Origin: Sinotaia quadrata
Lineage: Eukaryota > Mollusca > Gastropoda > Architaenioglossa > Viviparidae
Assembly (NCBI GenBank): GCA_028829895.1
Contig: CM054182.1
Coordinates: 32,906,879 to 32,970,878 of the forward strand
Direction of reading: 5' to 3'
DNA length: 64,000 bases
Positions 41,101 through 53,100 of the stretch are shown in pieces. The translations under genes and the position numbers were made by a program. Below the pieces are notes generated by a model. The model searched no databases. It worked only from the letters and a program-made list of their open reading frames with translations, and was not told where the DNA came from. The stretch's first letter is position 1; every line of letters begins with the position of its first letter.

Positions 41101-44100
41101 AAATACATAATACACTGGTGCCTCGATAAATGTGGTCCTTGGTGTCCACATTATAATGAGGGATCCTTTCTTATGTGTGAACAACCCATGTCACATGGTG
41201 GCTGTTTTTCAAAGCAATAGTGATCATTGTCGAGCTGTGTTTATGAAGTGGTAAGTACATGTACATTGTACTGAACACTTATACTCTATAAAGATTAGGC
41301 ATGGTCAGCAAAACTTTTGCAAATTGAGCCAGTTGATTTGATACAGTGCTGTTAGTTCTGTACATGTAATTTGAAGAGACTGAACAGTAAAAATTAAAAT
41401 GGGATCCACAGGATGTCTGCATTGTATGTGGGTCTGCGATAAATCCGGGTGCATAATATTGAGGCACCAGTGAATTTCATTTGTGTTCGATATATTTAAT
41501 AAATGTTAACTATTTATTTCTTTTGTTTTATTACTTTTTATTTTACATCTTTCTGGACCTTGGGAATGAATTAATTTCTATTCAATCTATGAGAAAATAA
41601 ATTTTCATTCAGCATGTTATCAGGGAGGATGCTCAAGTTATCAAGCAGATGATCATACTCAAATGGGTAAAAATTCTGTTAATACTTTGTTCAGTTACTG
41701 GAGTTGTATCAGTTTGTTCTAGCAGAGTGTACTAACAAGTGATGAAAATTCTTGGAAATAACCTTCTGAAATTATCAGCCACAAATGTGTTTTTAAATGA
41801 ATTATACTATAATGCTAACATAAAGACTGGCTTCTTGAAATAACAGTATGCTTGAAAATTAACACAGCAATTCAAGTAATTATTTTTTTGCAACTAGATG
41901 TAATTATGCTATTTATGTATGTATATATAAGGTTAAAAAAATCTATTTTTAAAAAGAAAGCATTTTGCCTTGAACTTTAAAATAAAATTCATTGTGGATC
42001 AAGGAATGATCTGGCATCCAGTTTCTAATTTTCATTTATGGCATTATAAAAATTTCAGTTTAAAAATTTCTAAAGTATTTTAGAATGTTCTGGTGTCATC
42101 CAGTATGTCCTCAGACATTCTAGAAAGTTCCATAAGATTCTGAAATAATCTAGAATGCTTTAAAAAGCTGCAAATCTATAAATGTTTTAAAACTAAGAAT
42201 AAAAGAAAATTTTCAAATATTCTTGGTAATATTTTGGTGAATTTCTCCAAGAATATTCTGTCTTGTTCTTTGAGAATATTCTCACATCACATTACTAGTA
42301 TAAATCCAAATTTTTAGTAATTATTTTTTTAAAGCTTAGCAGTAAAGGGTATAAGTTAATGTAACATATTTAATGCTTCATGCCATTAAAGCTGGAACCT
42401 GCACTCCACAGGTGGTATGAGAACCTCAAGCGGAGATGGAATGGTAGTAAAACTGATGTACCTGCAAGTGGCACGATTCTTTAGCAAGCAGTTAGTGGTA
42501 CAGCAACGATCATCCGGTGCCATGCCTACATCACACTGTTCACCCGAAGACAGAATACCATCACCACAAAATCCTTCTTCAGGCTTTTCTGTCAAGCAAC
42601 AAGTTGTACTTTTAATTGTTTCCAATTTTCCTCATACAATATAAGTGCTATAAGACAAAATAGTTTCCAAAATATCAATGCTGGTTTTCACCTTATGTGC
42701 TTCATATATACCTACATTTTTATTCTTCTTGTAAATATTTTATATGACAATATGTAATATTATGTACACTTTTGCTGCTCAGTTTCAGTTTAACTTTCAG
42801 AATTATTTTAGAAAAATTGTTAATAAAAACTCAATATACTACAGGTCCTACATTGTGAACTGTGAACTTATTTAAAACCTACTTGACTATACATGCAGTT
42901 ACATGCCTCTAACAATCCATAGCCTGTCTGTCATTTACACACCTCTAACAATCCATAGCCTGCCTGTCATTTACACACCTCTAACAATACATAGCCTGTC
43001 TGACATTTACACACCTCTAACAATACATAGCCTGTCTGATGTCATTTACACACCTCTAACACTCAATAGCCTGTCTGATGTCATTTACACACCTCTAACA
43101 ATACATAGCCTGTCTGATGTCATTTATACACCTTTAACAATACACAGCCTGTCTGTCATTTACACACCTCTAACAATCAATAGCCTGTCTGATGTCATTT
43201 ACACACCTTTAACAATCCATAGCCTGTCTGATGTCATTTATACACCTTTAACAATCCATAGCCTGTCTGATGTCTGTGATGGGGTGAGGTGTTCTGTGTT
43301 TTGTCATATGGGTCACCCTAGGATGCGAGGAGATGACTGGATGAAGATGACGATGATGATAAGACAAGCAAACAATACCGCTATGGCAGCCACAGCAGGA
43401 GAGAGGCAGAACACGCAACACGTGTTTTACATTTTCATGATCTTTATTTAGGCGACACACCGCCAACAGACGACCAAGGACGACTGAGACAGACACTCTT
43501 AGTAGTTCCGCTATCAATGCCGAGACTCTCACTCAAACCACACACGCTCATTATATCCTATGGGAGCGGCCCTCCCCGAAGCCCACGGGTTATGAAAATG
43601 AAAATCTAGTGTGGAAAGGCTTCTAAAAATAACTTTTGTGTTTCTTTACTTGCTTTCCACTATCAATTATAGCTATATGCCTAACAATTACATAATAATT
43701 CAAATATACAATAAAACTACTATAATTATACTTTAATATACAAATCTTTTCATATATATAATCTGAAGAATTAAACCTTTAATAAAATAAAATCTGTGTT
43801 GGCGGGCTTCAGGAAAAGCATTCACACACACATAAATTGCAAAATACACAAATACAATAACATTATTCATCATACAAAAATACATTAATTAAAAATATAA
43901 ACTATCTCCTTTTTAACTATATAAATATCAACTTCAATTACTAACTACCTAAAACAATATATAACAATAAAAACACATACTCTAACACAGCTAGCGTCAA
44001 TATAGCGCGCGCTTTAAAACAAAGGGAGTGATCATAAACAATAAAAGCACGCACTCAATGGCACAGCCATACACATTACTATATAGCAGACCGCGCCGGG

Positions 44101-47100
44101 TGATTCAAACTAGCGGCCGATGACCTACTTTGCTGCACGGCAGAACAAACGCTACACACACACACAAATACCTAAACTAACAGGGGCTACATGTCATTTA
44201 TACACCTTTAACAATCCATAGCCTGTCTGATGTCATTTATACACCTTTAACAATCCATAGCCTGTCTGATGTCATTTATACACCTTTAACAATCCATAGC
44301 CTGTCTGATGTCATTTATACACTTTTAACAATACATAGCCTGTCTGTCATTTACACACCTTTAACAATACATAGCCTGTCTGTCATTTACACACCTCTAA
44401 CAATACATAGCCTGTCTGATGTCATTTACACACCTCTAACAAAACATAGCTTGTCTGTCATTTACACACCTCTAACAATCAATAGCCTGTCAGATGTCAT
44501 CTACACACCTCTAACGATCCATAGCCTGAATGATGTCATTCAGCAAATGTCGTTTGATCTCACAGTTTCACTTACCACAACATACCTTTTCTAGGATTTC
44601 TTTTTTAATAAAACTATATGTGGAAATTTTATTATACTAATAATAATACTATATGTGGAAATTTTATTATACTAATAATAATACTATATGTGGAAATTTT
44701 TTTATACTAATAATAATACTATATGTGGAAATTTTACTATACTAATAATAATACTATATGTGGAAATTACATATAGTATATTACATATTTTCAACATCAT
44801 TAGGTTTACAGTATGATCAACCAGTCAAAATGATTCATTTATTTCTTCTTCCATGAATTTCTGAACCTATCATTTTCTGATATCTTGTGCTCATCATGTT
44901 TACAATTCTTGCTCATCACCTGTCTCTGGCCAAACATAACAGAAAAATGCTCCACACACTATAAAAAACTTAACTCTTTGTGCCCCATTCAACACTTTTT
45001 AAACCCTTTACTGCCTGAAATATCTCAAAGATTTACTCATTCAGTAGAGGATGTAATGCGGCAGCCATTTAATAAATAGGATAATTTATAATGGAAACTT
45101 TTAACTCTATGACAAATTTTAAGGTAATGTATTAAATGACACCTTATATTGGTTTAATATTTTTTTGCTTTAACATGACTATATTTAGAGATATGTGAGA
45201 CTTTTAAGAAAATTAATCTGACAGTGACTCAAGAATATAACCATCTGCCATTATATCATGTAAGGAAATAAATAGATTTTCCATTAAAAGAGATTTAAAG
45301 TATAATATATGATTTCTAATAACTTTCATTTCAATCCTTAGGTGAAACACTGTGTAAAACAGTCCTTCTCTTACGTATTGCAATTTTTTGGTACTATGAT
45401 TAACTCCATTTTAAGAAAAAAATTAGATAGAAATTAAATGCTGACAGCTATTACAACAGGAATGTAACATGAAGATAGCTGATCTATAAATAATTTTCAG
45501 AGTGGATACAAAAAGAATAGGTGTAAAATGTTTTACTTATTTATTTTTGGGTGAATGGAATAAATATGTGATCGAAAGCATGACAATAGTCATAAATTGC
45601 ATTAAAGTAAATTTACATCATTTTAATATATGGGTTACATCCCCAATACTGTTGTTTATACAAATATAAAATTTTATACAAATCTCATCATTTACAATTA
45701 AATCATAATGTAATAATGAGTTTCCAATAATTAGAAATTTTCAAAAATCCTCTCAAAAATTAAAATATTAATTATAAAATCAGCATTTGGTGACTTTATT
45801 TCAGAAAATCAAGAGAAGAAACAAAACATACAGAAGACTGTACTGTAATTTAAATATTCAATCTTTAAATGCACACATATTAAGAAACCATTTTTTAAAA
45901 TGTAATAGTTCTAAATGCTATAAAGTGATTAAAATGAACTTTACCTGCTTTTAATTTAATTTATGTGATACTAATACTAAATATAATTTAATCAACATAC
46001 CAAACCTAGATCAGTGACATCCAATAATGTTCATCACTAGATGTACTGATATTGTTTGAATTAATCTTGTATTTTGTTTCTTGTAAATCAACCTTTACCA
46101 TTTGTTATTTATGTATTATGCTGCTTGCCATCACTATGATATTTTGTGATTTTGTATTCTTGTATAGTAGACTGTGCATGTGAATGGTTAGTGAGCAGAA
46201 TAAGTGCCATTGTATTATGTAGAATGGTGGATTAAATGCTAAGTAACAGAACAATACTTTGTGATGCTCAGTAATAACTAGCTGTGGGAATGATACTGAA
46301 AATGACACACAAGGACTGACATTCAAGGATTAGAGTGGGAGAGTGCCACTAAAGAGACACCTATCAGAAGTTACTAACAGAGGCAACCATCCAAGAAAAA
46401 GAACTGTAGAGTGGTGAGACATTCAGCTTGAGTACCGGAAATATTTAGCCAGAAACACACCAACAGACTACCTAAGTTATAATCCTAGGCAGACATTAAA
46501 AAGTATGTAATAAATACTTTTTGCTAACATATGAAAATGTTCAATTTTAATTGATTAATTAACAATTATAAAATTTGATTAATCAATTATGATTTGTAAA
46601 ATTCAGTATCTATCTACTTATTTATATGCCAAATATACATTCATTTAGTTTTCAGTTAATTTCACAAATATGAATTAAGATGTAAATTTATAGATACTCA
46701 CTTTCTAAACAAAAGGGTCTTGAGTCTAAAGCACGGCTTATGTAATCAATGCTGCAAGGAGAAAGAACCTGCAAAAAACAAAGAAAATGTTTCAATTAAA
46801 CTATTCAATACAAAATACCAAAAGTATATGAATAATTTGATTGACTGATTTCTGTTTAATGTAAAAGTATGTTAATTTCATTGATGAGCATTTATGTGTG
46901 CACCATGGATGAATGATTATTTGGGGGGAAGGTCCTATGTTTGGGAGAGAAAGATGGGGATAAAAGAGATCTATGACAAGTTACTTAGCCTTACTCATAA
47001 ATGTTCTTAATTAATGGGATTTAATCATCTATGATCCTGGCCTTGGGTTGTTATTTTCACTCTTTACTAATAGGGCATCCAATCCACCAATGGATCAAAC

Positions 47101-50100
47101 AAATGTAAAGGTAATGGTCTACAGGTCTCTTCTAATGTATTGCTTTGTAACTGAGCATTTCTTGCCTTTCTAGATGAAGTCCATATAGATGAAATGAATT
47201 TTCACAACATTACACAACATTATCTACTTACCTCTTTCACTTTCATCTGAAACTTTTAACTCTTCTCCTAGAAATTTAGCAGCACTTTAACATCATCAGT
47301 CAATGCACAATTTGTTCAAAACTAAACTGGACCAATAACAGAAATAACTTAACAAAGTTACTTCTATAAGTTTGGCAGAGTTGTCTTCCCTTGAATATGG
47401 GCCACATCTACTGAATCAACTCATATATTTGATAGTTATGCAAGTTTACATTTAGAGCAGTAAAAGCAAACCTGTCAACTCTCTTGTATTTTGCAGGAGT
47501 CTCCTGAATTTTGGGAAAAAAAACTCCCACTCCTTGCAAAATGTCTAAAAATTAAATTGATTCTCCTGCAATAAAAGAAACAAGAGATCATACCACCCCA
47601 ACTCTAGTCATGTCGGGACTTGCTTACTAAACAGACTCATATTTTTGCATTCAGTACACTGTATATTGTTAGTTTTCAATTCCGAAATCTTACATTATAA
47701 TGGAATCACCCTCCAAAATTAAAAGACAAAGTACAGCAGCAAGTTTAATGGAGTAAAGAAAATTATTTTAAGGTATGGCTACAGAAAAGAGTTCTCAAGG
47801 AATTGAGCAAGTATTTTGCTCATTGTGCAGATGTGATTTTTCAACTGAATACAGCAGGAAAATGATGTCAATCACTACTTGAAATCAATGCACCACATAA
47901 AACTTTGTAAGACTACAAAACAAAAAGGCCACAGTCAATAACTTTTTCAACAACAATGAAGAATGTAATGTAAATTGTATATTTTATGACTCTCAGTAAC
48001 TGCAGTGAACTAAGGCATAGATAAAAGCAATGAGTGTACTTTGAAAAATAATTTCATGTGTGAATGAATATACAAAATTTTGGGAGTCATGCCACAACTG
48101 TATTATATCCGAATTCGCATTATCGCAAGATTCCACTGTACTGTCTTCTGTGAAAAATTCAGTAAAACTAAATTCCATCATGTTGACATATTAGTGCTTT
48201 GAATTAATTTAGTTAGAGTTATACTAGTTACTTTATTTTGTTTTTAATGATCTTTATTCTTATAAATCTTCTATGCAATTTATGCATTTTTCTTCAATAT
48301 TTCTTTATTTGTTAGTTGTTTTCTTTAATTTTGTTTATTCATTACCAAATATTACTTCTCAGTATATTGTGCAGATAGTGTGATAAAGGTTTAAATTCTC
48401 TTCTCTAGTTTTGTTTATTACTAAATATTCCCTTCTTTGTTTTTTTACTGTGCAAACAGTGTGTTAAAGGCTTAAATTCTCTTCTCTAGTTTTGTTTATT
48501 TATTACTAAATACTCCCTTGTTTTTTTTTACTATGCAGACTGTATGATAAAGGCTGAAGTTCTCTAGTTTTGTTTATTCATTACTACATATTGCCTTCTT
48601 GTTTGTATGCTGTCACTCTCAGATCATGTCACACAGACTAGAGGCATATTAAAATAGGTCTTTGGAACACTGAATACTGGATATTGGTCTATTTCAGAAG
48701 GCTGATTCACTAGTTGAAAGCAGCTATGTGGCCGACTAACAGAAGTGGAACATACTAGTACTAGTGATGATTTTATTTTATCAGAAGAATGTATCTTGGC
48801 AGTCAGCTTCACAGTCAATGATGACATTCTTGAACAGCACTGACTGCATAAACCTCCAAATGTTTAAATAGCAGACAAGTCATAATGGTTATACAGGGTA
48901 ACATAATAAAGTGCACTTTGGTTTCTGATAATATAACTTGATAGTAACAGGGTTACAGCTGAATAAGACATATGATTTTAATCTGTTGACCCTAGTTGGT
49001 GGTAATAACATAGGTTAGATGATTAACAGGCCTTGATTACAATTTTGGACCAACTTGGTAAATAGATAGTAAATAAAAGATGATAAACCTTGATGGCAAA
49101 TTAATAGAACTTCTGAAAACAAACTGCAGGACTGATGTCATTTTAACTCTTTCCCTGATGGTCACAATTTACAAAGCAACTTCCTCAAAGATGCTCAGTT
49201 AGATCAAAGCAGCTTCCTACTGACCAGTCAATTTGCTTAGATCAGACACCCTACAGATGGTGGGCTTTTATGAAGTGAGCGCAAAAATGGGCTATCATGT
49301 TTGCACTGTACCCACAAAACTAGTCCTAATCATTTTATAATACTAAAGCTACTCAAAAATTATTTTATCATTCAAAAATCTATTTTTAAAATATCCTGAT
49401 TCAAAGAAATAATTAGAAAACCAATTATACATTTTTTAAAATCTAAAAACTGATAATAAGGAATAAAAATATATTTGACAAATTGCATGCTCACCCAAAT
49501 AATAACCTTTAAGCATCTACATTCTGAGGATGGAACTAATTAATAAGTAACTTTGCACATTCAAGAACAAACATACATGCAAATACAACATAAACACTCT
49601 AGAGGGGCATGGCTGTTTAAAAAAAGAATGAAAAATAGAAATGTATACTGACACTTAATTTGGAGCTAAGCTATAAATAAATAAACAGATGTTAGTATTT
49701 TCTTGTTGTTGCATTGACTACTTAACAAAGCTACAAATGTAATTATTATAATCTTGTGACTGCTTGTAAAACAAACAAATGCTTGCAAAACAAACACCTT
49801 TACTTTTGGGGTAGGTATGTGGGTCTGGTATTTGTTAGTGTTCTAAATTACTAACATTTTACAGTTTATTGATGGTATAGGGCAGGGGTCACCAACACGG
49901 TGCCCACGGGCAGCAGGTCGCCCACAAAGACCACATGAGTCACTCGCAGGCCTTTTCTAAGTCTTCACATTATTAATAATGTATAAAGGCAAACTAGAAG
50001 TGTGTATCAAACTGGTAGTCCTTGTATGACTCAGTACCCATGAAGTAGCTCTCAGTATAAAAAAGGTTGGTGACCCCTTAGGGCATGACATTCCTTGTAT

Positions 50101-53100
50101 AAATTTGTTGCAATGAGCACAACAAAAATTGTATCCTTGCAGAATTGTTGCTTAAGATGATAGCAGCACAGTTTCTCTTGGGCATCTTGTTGCTGACTTG
50201 ACCTCGCACATTTTCATCATCACAACTTCAGGGTGTCATTTTCTGGCACTGAATCCAGCAATGAGTTGAGTGGTAAGTTCATGATGAAAATCAAGATGAA
50301 AAAACATTTGCATCGGTGGACTGCACTTGAAGTCTGGTCATACAATATGAAAGCATTTGTGAAGGCAGAATTTACTAGAAACAAAAAAAAATGTCTTTCC
50401 AGGCCTTCTTGGAATTCTACCCACAGTCATTCTCGTCTGGTCATGAATGTCCCCATTCATGAGAGCATTGTAGTCCAAGAGGGCTCGCAGCTGGAGAACA
50501 AGCAAAAAAATGGGTCCAATATGTCTGTAAGCTTGTTGCATGGAGGTTGGTTACTGAAGACTGGCAGGACGGTCATTTGTCTTTTATCCTGCCACATCAC
50601 TGCAGTCAGATTACTGTTTCCCTTCCTAAGAATGTTGCTTTCACTTCATAGATTTGCCACCACTCTTATGGAAAACCTTTTCTCTGTTGTCCTAAAGCTC
50701 CAAAGGCATACATCCCTCACTTGAGCAAATCTTCCATAAGTTTGGGAGATGTAAAATATTGTCAAAAAAATAACTGTGTGTGAAATCTAAGTCATCTGAC
50801 AACTTTGTGCCACATAATGACCAAGTCCATTAGGCATTGGCTGGGGATTTTCATGGCCAAGGTAAATTTCGAACTTGCACAAATATGCAATGTCAAACTG
50901 CATCCACACTTGATACCACTCTTGACTGGTTTTGATGGAATGTACTGTAGATATGCAAGATGCCCGGTAAAACGAATCAAGTGATTCGTCTATTGCCAAA
51001 TGATGCCCAGGTATGAATGTAGCAGCAAATGTAATTGCCAGAACATTCATCATTTTTTCAATTTGTATAAGTGGTGAAAGTTCAGATCTCCTCTGGTTGG
51101 CTCTGTTCATCTGTCAATGATGTGAAGGTATGAGGTCAGGATGTTAAAATGATTTCTGGCAAAGATTAATTTTATGCCAACATTGCCAATAAAGGATCTG
51201 CAGACCAGTAGAGATCAGTATCTGGTAAATGAGACAGGCCCATCAAAATATTGCATGCAGTATGCTTTCATCTCTGCTAGTGTTGTCTCCTCAAAGTTTG
51301 CACAAGTATGGGCACCTTATCAAAATACAGCATATCTGTTGGTGTTACAAACGATGTCTACCAATAGCACTTTAGGAAATAACAAAAAAAATAAATAACC
51401 AAAACTGTTGCAGTCACAACATCAAATCCATCTGGAAACACAGCTCTTGTACTAACTGACTTGAAATCATTGACAATATATGGTCTATGAAGATTTGCAT
51501 TTTGGGTGCATATTTCTTAGTTTAAACCAATGATTATTTTGCAAAATAAAGTATGACTGATATCAACATGATTTTTTGGAAGTTACATTAAACAATTTAA
51601 TGATGTTATTTACAACAATCACTGGTGACTGAATTCCTTGTGTGGTATGAAATAAAGAAATGGAAGATTGTTCATGACAAGTGCTGGGATAGTGCTTTCA
51701 ATATTTTCTGAGAATGAGTTAATATAGTTAAATTACTTAAAGTTTTTATGATGCTTTGGTCCATCAACTGTAAAACTTTATTCACTACAGTTTTATGATA
51801 CAAATGTATACATGTACTATTATTATATACAGAAATGTAAATGTATTATATGTATTATTATATACTGTAACAGCTGTGCCTTGTGGAAAATTACACTCCT
51901 TGCTCTCATTTTTATTCTTTATTCAGTCAGCTTCTTTATAACCAATAATTAATATTGGTTTGTTGTTGACCTTCGAGCGGGTTATTTATAGTCAGCTGGG
52001 ACCATCTATACTGCTTGCAAGCAGAGGACCTAGATCAAGTAATACTGGCAACATGTGGGGGGAGGAGTGCTTAGTAATAGTGGTGGGGGACATTAACGGA
52101 CATGTTAGACCAAATATGGATACTTGAGTTCCAGTCGTGACGAGCACAAAAACAGTGGTCTGACCCAAACATACATATATGTACCATTAATTCCTGTTTC
52201 CTTCACACCACGCCCATTACCGGTTGAGGAAAGGGTTAAAACATGAATGGTAGAAAAGGGTTTTGCACGATTCAGAGAGCTGTAAGGTTGTATATATACT
52301 GACTTCTCAATAACTATTGATCTGTATTATTAATTATAATGCTTGTATAATTTTTACTGATGATTGTTTGATGAAGCAATGCCATTTCTTCCAGGGAGAT
52401 ATTTTGTGGTGTTAGCAATAATTTGTTTGTAAGAGTAAAGATAACGAAATTGAGAGGAGCACACATTCAATGCATTAAGTTTCTTTTCTTTGTTAAACAA
52501 TTTGAATCAAGAGGAATTAAATTATAGGGAGATATAATTGTTAAAAATAAACCATTGTTTGGATTTTTAATTACTGGGATCTATGATGAAAATTATTCTG
52601 AACTATTATTGTCACATTTTATAAAAAATCCTTGATGACGGGAATTCTGTTGAGTTATATGTTAGCACACAGCTAACGTTTTGATGGCGTGATAATTTGT
52701 GAGAGATGTCCATTTGCTGTCACCATGATTATCTTAATATGAAATGGTAACTATTGCCAGCTAAAAAGGAACTATAATTTTCATTACAGCTAAGCCCTTT
52801 TTATCTTGTCTTCTCCATTTGCTACTGTGGTTCACTTCTCTGTTGCTGCTTGACCGGACCCCACATGATCCAAAGGGAGAACCACACTGACGACAGTCCT
52901 GCATGAACACAGGCAGTAGAACTGCTCCTCTATGCTTGAGGACACAGCTGAATATCCTTGAAACCTCTCACCACTGATAGTCTTATCAATAACTGTTTAT
53001 AACGGGACAGTACTGAATAGGACAATCTCAATTGCTTGTTGTATTTGGAAACAATTTTTCTTCTTTACTGTTTATTATCAAATCTTTTTTATGTTATCTT

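Larger units (their letters stand above)
39231..42461 (-). other. Intron between exons 5 and 6, with three DNA-transposon relics
   Basis: 3.2 kb. Contains a ~50-bp direct duplication at 39399-39477 (TCAATTTTTAAATTTAAAAT), a hAT relic, a pogo/Tigger relic and a short inverted-repeat element, listed separately. 41.5-42.4 kb shows nothing recognisable. Confidence 0.65.
42589..46701 (-). other. Intron between exons 4 and 5
   Basis: 4.1 kb. Dominated by the minisatellite at 42.9-44.5 kb with an LTR inside it, and a second short array at 44605-44775. 44.8-46.7 kb is AT-rich, with no exon or repeat recognised. Confidence 0.65.

Noticed and set aside
42903..43451. 182-codon plus-strand ORF with TIHSLSVIYTPL repeats
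   Set aside because: It is the translation of the 35-39 bp minisatellite running into the solo LTR; no gene structure.
50233..50724. 163-codon plus-strand ORF
   Set aside because: Antisense shadow of the piggyBac relic, whose motifs are on the minus strand.
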